Positions 14,598 through 21,427 of a stretch of DNA of 21,427 nt are shown piece by piece. The position numbers were made by a program, and so were the translations under genes. Below the pieces are notes generated by a model. The model was not told the origin of the DNA and did not search any database. It was given only the letters and a program-made list of their open reading frames with translations. The stretch comes from CAZPUI01 sp964415525 (lineage in GTDB: Bacteria > Acidobacteriota > Holophagae > Holophagales > Holophagaceae), in NCBI GenBank assembly GCA_964415525.1, contig CAYQAS010000073.1:1-21427 (forward strand), written 5' to 3'. Within the stretch, counting starts at the first letter, position 1; each line of letters begins with the position of its first letter.

Positions 14598-15936
14598 CGC
14601 CACGCCCCTCTGGGCCAAGGATCTGCCGCTGGATGCCGCACTGCACCGGTTCACGGTGGGTCAGGATCCCGTGACGGATCTTGCGATTCTCCCCTGGGAC
14701 GTTCTCGGCAGTGCCGCCCATGCCCGAACCCTCGCCAAGGGTGGCTATCTATCGACAGCAGATGTCGCATCGATCGTCGATGCATTGAAGACCCTTCACC
14801 CATTGACCCTTGCGGGCGAGGTCGTGATCCAGCCGGAGCAGGAGGACGGCCATACCGCTCTGGAAGCCGAACTCACGAAGCGGTGCGGGGAGGCAGGCAA
14901 GCGCATCCACCTCGGACGGAGCCGGAACGATCAGGTCATCCTCGCCCTGCGTCTGCTCATGCGGGATCGAACCAGCCGGATCGGCCTGCGACTCGCCACC
15001 GTGGCCCAGGCCTTCCTGGACCTCGCCGAGAAACATCGGGATGTGCCCCTTCCGGGCTACACCCACCTTCGACGGGCCATGCCCAGCACCTGGGGCATGT
15101 GGGGCGTCGCCATGGCGGAGGGTCTGCTGGAGGAGTTAGAGGCGCTGGAAGGCGTGCTGACGCGCCTGGACCGCTGCCCGAGCGGCGCCGCCGCGGGCTT
15201 CGGCGCGCCAGTCCCCCTGGATCGCGCCCTCACGGCTTCCCTCCTCGGTTTCAGTCGCGTGCAGCGAAGCCCCATCGACGTCATCAGCAGCCGGGGCCGA
15301 CACGAGGTGGCCTTGGCGGATGCCCTCGCGTCCGTGGCCCTGGTGCTGGAGAAGGCCTGCTGGGACCTGAGCCTCTGGACCATGGAGGAATTCGGCTTTG
15401 TGCGACTCCCCGACGCCTTCACCACGGGGTCCAGCATCATGCCTCAGAAGCGGAACCCCGATGTGCTGGAGCTTTCCCGGGGCACCTGCCGAGCCATTCG
15501 CGGCCAGGCGGGCGCGCTGCGGGAACTGGCGGGCGGCCTACCCAGCAGTTACCACCGGGAGGCACAGCTCCTGAAGGCACCCTTGGTCGCCCTGCTGGAC
15601 ACGGCCGATGGACTGCTGGCGGTGCTGCCCCGCCTGCTGGACGGCCTCGAGATCCATGCTGACGCCTGCGCCCGTGCGTGCAGCGACGATCTCTTTGCGG
15701 CTCACGCTGCCAGTCGCCTCGCCGCAGAGGGCCTTCCGTTCAGGGATGCCTACAAGGCTGTTGCCAGGGAGGTCCTCTCGGGCACCTTCGTGCCTGCGGA
15801 ATCTGACCGCACCATCGCGACCTGTGACCTCGACAGTCCCTGTCAGGAATTGATGGTCCTCACCAGTTGGTATCAACAGCGCCTCGCCCATTGGCAGTCC
15901 CGCTACGAGGAGCTTTGGACGGCTCCGCTCGCCTGA
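14590..15936 (+). CDS. argH: Argininosuccinate lyase
   Basis: This 448-residue member of the fumarase/aspartase superfamily splits argininosuccinate into arginine and fumarate. Seen: LDAALHRFTVGQD near 14-26 (usual form LWRFxxSxD), DVLGSAAHARTL near 37-48, EDGHTALE at 85-92, HLGRSRNDQV at 107-116, GYTHLRRAMPSTWG with the catalytic-site Thr-His, and GSSIMPQKRNPD, the family signature with the catalytic Ser loop. The AMPSTWG form after the His is, by memory, closer to Bacteroidetes ArgH than to the proteobacterial form. ATG 14590 starts inside the last codons of the deacylase gene. A 54-base AT-rich spacer separates it from argG. Confidence 0.92.
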   Translation: MSSATPLWAKDLPLDAALHRFTVGQDPVTDLAILPWDVLGSAAHARTLAKGGYLSTADVASIVDALKTLHPLTLAGEVVIQPEQEDGHTALEAELTKRCGEAGKRIHLGRSRNDQVILALRLLMRDRTSRIGLRLATVAQAFLDLAEKHRDVPLPGYTHLRRAMPSTWGMWGVAMAEGLLEELEALEGVLTRLDRCPSGAAAGFGAPVPLDRALTASLLGFSRVQRSPIDVISSRGRHEVALADALASVALVLEKACWDLSLWTMEEFGFVRLPDAFTTGSSIMPQKRNPDVLELSRGTCRAIRGQAGALRELAGGLPSSYHREAQLLKAPLVALLDTADGLLAVLPRLLDGLEIHADACARACSDDLFAAHAASRLAAEGLPFRDAYKAVAREVLSGTFVPAESDRTIATCDLDSPCQELMVLTSWYQQRLAHWQSRYEELWTAPLA

Positions 15937-15990
15937 TCTCCGTTCCGATTTGCGCGTTTCTTATTATTTTTCAGTCATTTGGAGTTTCCC
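15937..15990 (+). promoter_or_regulatory. AT-rich spacer before argG with ribosome site and possible internal promoter
   Basis: The 54 bases between argH and argG are clearly more AT-rich than the surroundings. TATTAT at 15962-15967 could act as a -10 box, but no -35 is convincing. TTGGAG at 15979-15984 supplies the Shine-Dalgarno sequence six bases before ATG 15991. An internal promoter for argG, the P-loop gene and argC is possible but not shown. Confidence 0.3.
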
Positions 15991-17280
15991 ATGTCCAGCC
16001 ATGCCCTGCTCGCCTTCTCCGGCGGCCTCGACACCACGTTCTGCGTCCTCTGGCTTCGGGAGCAGGGCTGGCGCGTCAGCACGGTCACCGTGGACACCGG
16101 TGGATTCTCGCCCGAAGAACTGGCCCGCATCGAGGCGACCTCGAAGTCCCTCGGGGCGGAGCAGCACATCACCGTGGACGCTCGGGAGGAGCTGTTCCAG
16201 GGCTACCTGCGGTTCCTCGTCTTTGGCAACGTCCTTCGGGGCGGGCTCTATCCCCTCTCCGTGAGCGCGGAGCGCGTCTGCCAGGCCACGCGTGTGGTTT
16301 CCGTTGCGCGCGAACTCGGAGTGGATGCCCTCGCCCACGGTTCCACCGGAGCGGGCAACGATCAGGTGCGCTTCGATGTGGCCTTCCGCGCCCTGGCACC
16401 GGACCTCCAGCTCATCACCCCCATCCGGGATCTGGCCTTGAGCCGGGACGCAGAGATGGACTTCCTCGCCTCCAATGGCGTCGTGATGCCCGAGAAGCTG
16501 CGGTCCTACTCCATCAACGAGGGACTCTGGGGCACCAGCGTCGGTGGCAAGGAGACCCACGATCCGTGGCTCGAACTGCCCGAGGAGGCCTATCCCGGCG
16601 GTGTCGTGGATGGCATAAAGGCCCCCAGCGAACTCGTCATCGGCTTCAACAAGGGCGTGCCTTCCAACCTGGATGGCGTGCCCCTCGCCCCCGTAGCCCT
16701 GGTGGCACAGCTGAATGAACTCGGAAAGGCGTACGGCATCGGCCGAGGCGTCCACCTCGGAGACACCATCCTCGGCATCAAAGGCCGGGTGGGCTTCGAG
16801 GCCCCTGCACCGCACCTGCTGCTGGGCGCCCACCGGGAGTTGGAGAAGCTCGTCCTCACCGGCAAGCAGCTCTTCTGGAAGGAGAGCCTGGGCAACCTCT
16901 ACGGCAGCCTGCTCCACGAAGGGCATTTCTTCGACCCCCTGGCGCGGGACCTGGAGGCCTTTCTCGAGAGCAGCCAGGCGAGCGTCACCGGAGAGGTGCG
17001 ACTGCGGCTCTGGCCGCGCGCCTTCCAGGTGCTCGGCTGCCGCAGCCCCCACGCTCTCATGAACCCGAAGGTCGCCAGCTATGGCGAAGGCGCCAGCCTC
17101 TGGACCGGCGCAGAAGCCGCCGGCTTCGCCAAACTGCACGGCGTCCAGCAATTGCTCGCGCTCTCCGCCGCAGGAGGCGATACGGGGAGTCACGGCTCTG
17201 CCGAGGCACCCCGTGGGGGTTCCAGGGGGGACATCGCGACCACCGGGAGCAGGCGGTCCCCCATGGGAGGTCAGTCATGA
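15991..17280 (+). CDS. argG: Argininosuccinate synthase, with unusual C-terminal tail
   Basis: This is a 429-residue ATP-pyrophosphatase-fold enzyme joining citrulline and aspartate. Seen: AFSGGLDTT at 8-16 (PP-loop), DTGGFSPEEL at 35-44, HGSTGAGNDQVRFD at 116-129 (ATP/aspartate/citrulline loop) and SINEGLWGTSVGGKE in the middle. The VDTGGFSPEE form resembles, from memory, the Bacteroidetes ArgG type. ATG 15991 is chosen over in-frame TTG 15979 because GGAG at 15981-15984 lies exactly where a ribosome site should be. The last 38 residues (392-429) are Gly/Ser/Arg-rich and unlike any part of ArgG I know; they end in an ATGA overlap with the next gene. The catalytic core looks complete. Confidence 0.9.
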   Translation: MSSHALLAFSGGLDTTFCVLWLREQGWRVSTVTVDTGGFSPEELARIEATSKSLGAEQHITVDAREELFQGYLRFLVFGNVLRGGLYPLSVSAERVCQATRVVSVARELGVDALAHGSTGAGNDQVRFDVAFRALAPDLQLITPIRDLALSRDAEMDFLASNGVVMPEKLRSYSINEGLWGTSVGGKETHDPWLELPEEAYPGGVVDGIKAPSELVIGFNKGVPSNLDGVPLAPVALVAQLNELGKAYGIGRGVHLGDTILGIKGRVGFEAPAPHLLLGAHRELEKLVLTGKQLFWKESLGNLYGSLLHEGHFFDPLARDLEAFLESSQASVTGEVRLRLWPRAFQVLGCRSPHALMNPKVASYGEGASLWTGAEAAGFAKLHGVQQLLALSAAGGDTGSHGSAEAPRGGSRGDIATTGSRRSPMGGQS

Positions 17281-18338
17281 GGATTCACCTCGACAAGATC
17301 GGTTCAGTCACACGGAATCTCCACCCCAAGGTCTCGGTGACGCTGACGCCGGACATCGTCTGCGCGCCGGGAGCCGTCATTGCGGGACGCATCCTGGGTG
17401 AGAAGAGCACCTACAACCAGCTGGAGGATCTCCATGGGAGGCTGACGCGGCTCCACAGCGGGGATGTGATCCTCGGCGCCCTGGGGCACCGCAACGCGCT
17501 CCAGGGGTACGAGGGCGTGGTGCCGGACAGCCTGAAGGTGGGCGACCGCATCCACGTGATGAACATGGGCGGCGTATTGGGGCAGTGCACCTCCTGGAAC
17601 CCCAGCGTGGGCGCGCCCTTCGAGTTGGAAGTGCTCGGCCAGCTCCAGGTCTTTCCGGAGTTCGGAAGCCGCGTGGGCCAGCCTGCCTTCATCCAAGGCG
17701 GCGCCCTGCCCTCGGATGCGCCGCTTCCGACATGCCCTGTCGTCTACATCGCGGGCACCTGCATGAATGCGGGAAAGACCCATGCAGCCTGTGCCCTGGT
17801 GCGACGCTTCACCCAGGCGGGGCTGCGGGTGGGCGGCGCGAAGCTCACGGGCGTGAGCCTCATGCGGGACGTGCTCGCGATGAAGGACTATGGCGCCGTG
17901 GCCATCGCCGACTTCACGGATGCAGGTGTGGTGACCACCAACGCAGCGACCGCCGTGAACTCGGCGCGGGCGATCTTCGGTGCGCTCGCGAAGCGAGGTG
18001 TGGACGTCATCGTGGCGGAGACCGGGGACGGCATCATGGGTGAATACGGTGTCCAGGCCATCTTCGAGGATCCCGAGCTGAAGGCCCTCGGGGCGGCCTA
18101 CCTCCTCTGCGCCAACGATCCCGTGGGCGTGGTGGGCGGTGTGCGAGAAATGCGCGAGCGCTTCGGCCTAGGTGTGAATGTCGTCCTCGGCCCCGCCACG
18201 GATAACGGTGTCGGCGTTCGATTCGTCGAGCAGGCGGTGGCGCTGCCCGCCATCAACGCCATCAATCATCCGCGGGAACTGGCGGAGCACGTGCTCCAGC
18301 TCGTTCAGGCACGACGGGAGGCGGCATGCATGAGTTGA
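17277..18338 (+). CDS. Unassigned P-loop NTPase-like protein in the arginine cluster
   Basis: This 353-residue protein is one I do not recognise by name. Residues 1-140 are a beta-rich domain (GDVILGALGHRNALQGYEGV, then VGDRIHVMNMGGVLGQCTSWN). Residues 153-350 are a P-loop domain of the BioD/CobQ/MinD type: GTCMNAGKT at 160-168 (Walker A), GAKLTGVSLMRD at 187-198, a Walker B-like VDVIVAETGDGIMG at 242-255, and LLCANDPVGVVGG at 277-288. It overlaps argG by four bases (ATGA) and argC by 13, so it is made together with arginine enzymes. The cluster lacks a first-step N-acylglutamate synthase, so that role, or activation or regulation of the pathway, is a fair hypothesis. It could equally be a ligase or a regulator. 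Confidence 0.8.
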   Translation: MRIHLDKIGSVTRNLHPKVSVTLTPDIVCAPGAVIAGRILGEKSTYNQLEDLHGRLTRLHSGDVILGALGHRNALQGYEGVVPDSLKVGDRIHVMNMGGVLGQCTSWNPSVGAPFELEVLGQLQVFPEFGSRVGQPAFIQGGALPSDAPLPTCPVVYIAGTCMNAGKTHAACALVRRFTQAGLRVGGAKLTGVSLMRDVLAMKDYGAVAIADFTDAGVVTTNAATAVNSARAIFGALAKRGVDVIVAETGDGIMGEYGVQAIFEDPELKALGAAYLLCANDPVGVVGGVREMRERFGLGVNVVLGPATDNGVGVRFVEQAVALPAINAINHPRELAEHVLQLVQARREAACMS

Positions 18339-19390
18339 CCTTTGACGCCGTCATCCTCGGCGCAGCGGGCTACGGCGGGGGAGAGCTGCTAAGGCTGCTG
18401 CTGGACCATCCCGGCACGGGCACCGTCCACGCCTTGAGCCGCTCCCACGGCGGAAAACCCATCCATGCCGCGCATCCGGCCCTGCGAGGGTTCCACACCG
18501 AACCCTTCCTTGCTGAGATGGACTGGTCGACGCTTTCGGACAGTGCCTGTCCCGTGGTCTTCTCAGCCCAGCCGCACGGCGAGCTGGGCACCCAGTTGCC
18601 AGCCCTGGAAGCGGCCTGGGCCGCGGCAGGGATCGTCGATCGCCTTGTGCTGATCGATCTCTCCGGGGACTACCGCCTGAAGGATTCGGAGGTTTTCGCC
18701 CAAGCCTACGGCGGCACCCACCCCGATCCAGAAGGCCTCGCCCGATTCGTCTATGGTTGCCCTGAAGCCAACAGGGATGCCATTCGGGGGGCGAAGCGCA
18801 TCGCCAATCCGGGCTGTTTCGCCACCGCGCTCAATCTCGCCCTCCTGCCCCTGGCAGGGCTGAAAATCCCCTTCGTCGCCGTGAGCGGGGCCACCGGCAG
18901 CTCCGGCAGCGGCGCCAAGGCGCAGTCCGGCACCCACCATCCAGAGCGCATGACGGACTTCCGGGCGTACAAGGTCCTCACCCACCAGCATCAGGCAGAG
19001 GTCGGACAACTGCTGTCCGAGGCCGGAGTTGTCGGCATGCACGTGGCGTTCGTCCCTGCCAGCGCGCCACTGGTGCGGGGCATTTTCACCACCGCTCAAT
19101 TCGAGCTGCCCTCAGGAGTCGATGCCGCTGCGCTGAAGGCGCGTTTCGACACGTTCTATGCCCATGCCCCCTTCGTCAGCAGGGTGGAAGGCAGCCCCCG
19201 GGTCGCCGCCGTCACCGGCAGCAACCGGGTGGAGATCTCCATCCACGCCGACGACCGCAGTGCCGCCGTGCTCGTGGCGCTGGACAACCTCATGAAGGGC
19301 ATGGCCGGACAGGCGATCCAGAACCTCAACCTGGCGCTGGGTTTTGACGAACGCGCTGGATTGTGGAGGCCCGGCCGCTGGCCGGCGTGA
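18326..19390 (+). CDS. argC: N-acyl-gamma-glutamyl-phosphate reductase
   Basis: This 354-residue NADP-dependent reductase converts N-acyl-glutamyl-5-phosphate to the semialdehyde. Seen: VILGAAGYGGGELLRLL at 9-25 (nucleotide loop), DLSGDYRLKD at 111-120, ANPGCFATA at 160-168 with the catalytic Cys164, SGATGSSGSGAK at 187-198, and THHPERMTDFRAYKVLTHQH at 203-222 with the active-site His. The HHPER and FRAYKVLTHQH forms recall the longer ArgC/LysY group. There is no LysW carrier gene nearby, so ArgC is preferred to LysY. ATG 18326 lies 13 bases inside the previous gene. The stop falls eight bases before the stop of the convergent hemerythrin gene. Confidence 0.9.
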   Translation: MHELTFDAVILGAAGYGGGELLRLLLDHPGTGTVHALSRSHGGKPIHAAHPALRGFHTEPFLAEMDWSTLSDSACPVVFSAQPHGELGTQLPALEAAWAAAGIVDRLVLIDLSGDYRLKDSEVFAQAYGGTHPDPEGLARFVYGCPEANRDAIRGAKRIANPGCFATALNLALLPLAGLKIPFVAVSGATGSSGSGAKAQSGTHHPERMTDFRAYKVLTHQHQAEVGQLLSEAGVVGMHVAFVPASAPLVRGIFTTAQFELPSGVDAAALKARFDTFYAHAPFVSRVEGSPRVAAVTGSNRVEISIHADDRSAAVLVALDNLMKGMAGQAIQNLNLALGFDERAGLWRPGRWPA

Positions 19391-19397
19391 AGCATTC

Positions 19398-19952
19398 TCA
19401 GTCCGGATACCGCAGCCCAAGGTCCTGGAGCAGGCTGTGACAGTCCTGAAGGCGATTCCCTCCGAACATCTCCTGCTCGATCAGCTGAAAGCGTTCCAGT
19501 AGGTCGAGCTTGCGAGCTTCGGACAGGTGGCGTTCTGCACTGGGAAATACCACCTGGTGCTCCTTCTCGATATGCCCAGCGAGCATGAGCCGATAGGCTC
19601 GCGCCGCGTTCTGGGCGCGGGTCCCCGCTTCGGGATGCCCCTGCCGGAAGGCCTCCGCGGCCGCACGGAGGGACTGCACATGTTCACGGCCCGTCACATG
19701 CTCCTCCAGCATCACGTCGACGTGGCGCTCCGCATGGGGATTGCCCGTCTCGAGCATGGCGGGGAAGAGGGCCAGCTCCTCCTTCCCGTGGTGGCAGAGG
19801 TCCACGAAGTCCCGGAAAAGGTCCAGCAGACGATCCAGGTCGGTGTCCGCCTGGATGGCGCCGACTGCCATCCGCGCAGCGACACGCTCCAGCAGCTCCA
19901 GGGCAAGGTGCACCGTCTCGTGTTCTACCACCAAGGCATTCGTGGGTCGCAT
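19398..19952 (-). CDS. Hemerythrin/HHE domain-containing protein
   Basis: This 184-residue four-helix-bundle protein probably binds a non-haem di-iron centre. The ligand pattern is visible in order: VEHETVH (His11, His15), CHHGKEELALFP (His54, His55, Glu58, Glu59), EEHVTGREH (His85, His91) and GHIEKEHQVVFP (His127, Glu131, His132). Such proteins bind oxygen or nitric oxide, or act in iron or redox sensing; the exact role cannot be told here. ATG 19952 has GAGGAG six bases upstream, and longer in-frame extensions run into the neighbouring gene and are rejected. It lies 118 bases downstream of the flavin-reductase-like gene on the same strand and is convergent with argC. Confidence 0.85.
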   Translation of the reverse strand: MRPTNALVVEHETVHLALELLERVAARMAVGAIQADTDLDRLLDLFRDFVDLCHHGKEELALFPAMLETGNPHAERHVDVMLEEHVTGREHVQSLRAAAEAFRQGHPEAGTRAQNAARAYRLMLAGHIEKEHQVVFPSAERHLSEARKLDLLERFQLIEQEMFGGNRLQDCHSLLQDLGLRYPD

Positions 19953-20070
19953 CGATGTCTCCTCACTCGGAAGGGTCCAGGCTTCGAGCACCGGATGATC
20001 CCCCGGGAACCCCTCCGGGAAAAGGGCAAGCGTGGCGCTCGCGTGGGTTGGCCCTTCGGGCGCTGCTTCC

Positions 20071-20925
20071 TCAGCGCAGCCGCAACCCCACCAGCCGCCA
20101 GGCCTCGTCGAGGCGCTCGGCCTGGAGGGCCTGCTGAATGGCGCGTTCGAGCGCGGCCTCCTCGATGGGATCGCCGTCCACGCGCATCGCCGCTTCAAGG
20201 TCTGGCAGCCCCGCGCTGTTGGCGAGACGACCCAGATCGTTGCCGGTAAGGATACGGCTCTGCTTGAGGACGCCCGGCAGGGCCTCCCAACCGATGGGCT
20301 GTCCCACGGGCTTGGCAACCTGGAACAGCGCATCCCCGCCTGCCCGGGTGTAGAAGGCACCCCCATTTCGCCCCACCAAGTCCAGGCGATCGGGATGCAG
20401 AACGCCCTCTACGAAACAGTCCTCCCTGGCGTGGAAGGCCACCACCTCGCCGATGAGCATGAGGCCCGAGCCTGGTCCCGTCCCGAGTTCCACGACCTTG
20501 TGCAAGCGGCACTCCATCTGGAACGGGCTCTCCGCCACCAGGGCAGGTGCGACGCAGGTGGCAGGCAGCGGCGTGAGACCGCTCGCTGCGAATTCGTCCA
20601 CTCCATCGCCGTACTCGGCACTGGCAACATTCATCTGCTGCACCATGGCGTAGGTCACGGCTGCGATCACGAACTCGCCAACCGCTGTCGCGTTCAGATA
20701 GGTGTGCTTCACCGAGCCGTCGCGCCCTCGGCGGTTCGGCGCGAAGGCCACCATGGGGGGGTTGGAACCGAAGGCATTGAAGAAGCTGAAGGGCGCGAGG
20801 TTCCGTACGCCCTCCTTGGACACCGTGCTTGCCAGAGCGATGGGGCGTGGCCCCACGCCACCGCAGAGCAGCGTGTTGGTCTCGATGGGATTAAGGTCCC
20901 TTGGCAGGATGGTCTTCAGGGTCAT
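20071..20925 (-). CDS. Flavin reductase-like (FMN-binding split-barrel) protein
   Basis: This 284-residue protein has the FMN-binding split-barrel fold at about residues 10-205. Marks are GPRPIALASTVSKEGVRNLA (20-41) and PFSFFNAFGSNPPMVAFAPN (45-64), which form the flavin pocket of the DIM6/NTAB group, then KHTYLNATAVGEFVIAA. Residues 210-284 are a helical tail. Members reduce flavin or act as small flavoprotein oxidoreductases. The ATG overlaps the stop of the fumarylacetoacetate hydrolase-family gene by four bases, so the two are co-translated. This pair often sits in aromatic-acid (homogentisate-type) catabolism loci, but no other such gene is visible here. A GCCCgaaGGGC hairpin lies just past the stop without a T-run. 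Confidence 0.82.
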   Translation of the reverse strand: MTLKTILPRDLNPIETNTLLCGGVGPRPIALASTVSKEGVRNLAPFSFFNAFGSNPPMVAFAPNRRGRDGSVKHTYLNATAVGEFVIAAVTYAMVQQMNVASAEYGDGVDEFAASGLTPLPATCVAPALVAESPFQMECRLHKVVELGTGPGSGLMLIGEVVAFHAREDCFVEGVLHPDRLDLVGRNGGAFYTRAGGDALFQVAKPVGQPIGWEALPGVLKQSRILTGNDLGRLANSAGLPDLEAAMRVDGDPIEEAALERAIQQALQAERLDEAWRLVGLRLR

Positions 20926-21427
20926 CCCTGCACCGCTCCCGCATGATCCATCAGCCTAGGCCCCACAGCCACCAGGGTCTCGGACACGTCGGGACCCGGT
21001 TCGAGGCGCAGCACGTTCTCGAGCCGTCCCAGGCCCTCGATTTCCAGCACGACCTTGTCCCCGGGATTCAGCCAGAGGTTGTCCACCACCTTGGAGCCAT
21101 TGAGTTCCAACAGGCAGCCAGTACCAACCGTACCGCTGCCCAGCACTTCGCCAACATGAACCTGCACGCCATAGGACACGCGCTGGAGGATCTGGGCAAA
21201 AGTCCAGTTCATGGTGTCCGCATTGCCTTCGGAGAGGACCTTGCCATTTACTTCCGCTGTCATGCGGGCATGGAGCACCTGCCCCTGGGGCGTGGCCTCC
21301 AGGTTCAGCTCATCCTTGGTCACCAGCCAGGGGCCAAGGCCAGTGGCGAAGTCCTTGCCCTTGCAGGGCCCGAGGCTGAGCTTCATCTCCTCCATCTGCA
21401 GATGCCTGGCGCTCCAGTCGTTCATCA
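20922..21427 (-). CDS. Fumarylacetoacetate hydrolase-family protein, C-terminal part
   Basis: This gene enters from the right edge of the window, so its true start is not seen. About 168 residues are present. MNDWSARHLQMEEM, then LGPCKGKDFATGLGPWLVT, is the core signature of the FAH/HpaG/DUF2437-type superfamily (usual form NDWSARDxQ), with the Lys and Asp of KGKDFA near the metal and substrate site. ASTSW-like loops are not visible, but GEVLGSGTVGTGCLLE matches the family's Gly-rich turn. The enzymes split acyl-pyruvates or fumarylacetoacetate using a divalent metal. It overlaps the flavin reductase-like gene (ATGA). Substrate is unknown. Confidence 0.85.
   Translation of the reverse strand, partial: MNDWSARHLQMEEMKLSLGPCKGKDFATGLGPWLVTKDELNLEATPQGQVLHARMTAEVNGKVLSEGNADTMNWTFAQILQRVSYGVQVHVGEVLGSGTVGTGCLLELNGSKVVDNLWLNPGDKVVLEIEGLGRLENVLRLEPGPDVSETLVAVGPRLMDHAGAVQG

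Noticed and set aside
18326..19390. LysY/AAA-pathway lysine gene
   Set aside because: No LysW carrier protein or LysX ligase is visible, and the surrounding genes are argG, argH and an acylornithine carbamoyltransferase.
19953..20366. Upstream in-frame extension of the hemerythrin-like gene
   Set aside because: It overlaps the flavin-reductase-like gene on the same strand in another frame, and a strong GAGGAG site marks ATG 19952.
1..21427. tRNA genes, rRNA, CRISPR arrays, transposases and integrases
   Set aside because: No cloverleaf, regularly spaced repeats, terminal inverted repeats or transposase/integrase motifs were found by eye on either strand.

Overview
The window is G+C-rich (roughly two thirds by eye) and densely coded, with nearly every base in a gene and many 4-base start/stop overlaps. 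I see no tRNA, rRNA, insertion sequence, integrase or CRISPR array. Gene content suggests a free-living Gram-negative respirer. A Bacteroidetes-style arginine gene set in a high-G+C genome, together with DUF4252 and ECF-sigma genes, is what I would expect from the Acidobacteriota (Holophaga/Geothrix-like). That placement is inference and cannot be proven from this window.

Layout. (1) Bases 1-4518 (+): the end of an operon for a membrane complex related to complex I and group 4 [NiFe] hydrogenases. It holds the tail of a HyfC/NuoH-like subunit, a HyfE-like subunit, a HyfF-like antiporter subunit, a NuoC/NuoD-type fused large subunit and a ferredoxin/NuoB-type fused small subunit. The large subunit lacks both CxxC pairs that hold the Ni-Fe centre, so this looks like an energy-converting-hydrogenase-related (Ehr) complex, not a hydrogenase. 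(2) 4528-5457 (-): a 2-hydroxyacid-dehydrogenase-fold protein without the usual Arg/Glu/His triad. (3) 5647-7530 (+): ECF sigma factor, small membrane protein (probable anti-sigma), DUF4252 protein and a second small exported protein, all coupled, ending at a strong hairpin shared with the convergent gene. (4) 7584-10126 (-): a PilZ protein with a degenerate receiver domain and an AlaX-type alanyl-tRNA editing hydrolase. (5) 10335-19390 (+): an arginine cluster in the order argD, N-acylornithine carbamoyltransferase, argB, M20 deacylase, argH, argG, an unassigned P-loop protein, argC. (6) 19398-21427 (-): hemerythrin-like protein, flavin-reductase-like protein and the C-terminal part of a fumarylacetoacetate hydrolase-family protein.

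How they fit together. The arginine cluster encodes the route in which the acyl group stays on until after carbamoylation: acylglutamate kinase (ArgB), reductase (ArgC), aminotransferase (ArgD), acylornithine carbamoyltransferase, acylcitrulline deacylase (M20), then ArgG and ArgH. Two points stand out. The carbamoyltransferase has Ala at the residue that separates acetyl- from succinyl-ornithine enzymes. No ArgA, ArgJ or GNAT enzyme for the first acylation is present, while an unassigned P-loop protein sits translationally coupled between argG and argC.
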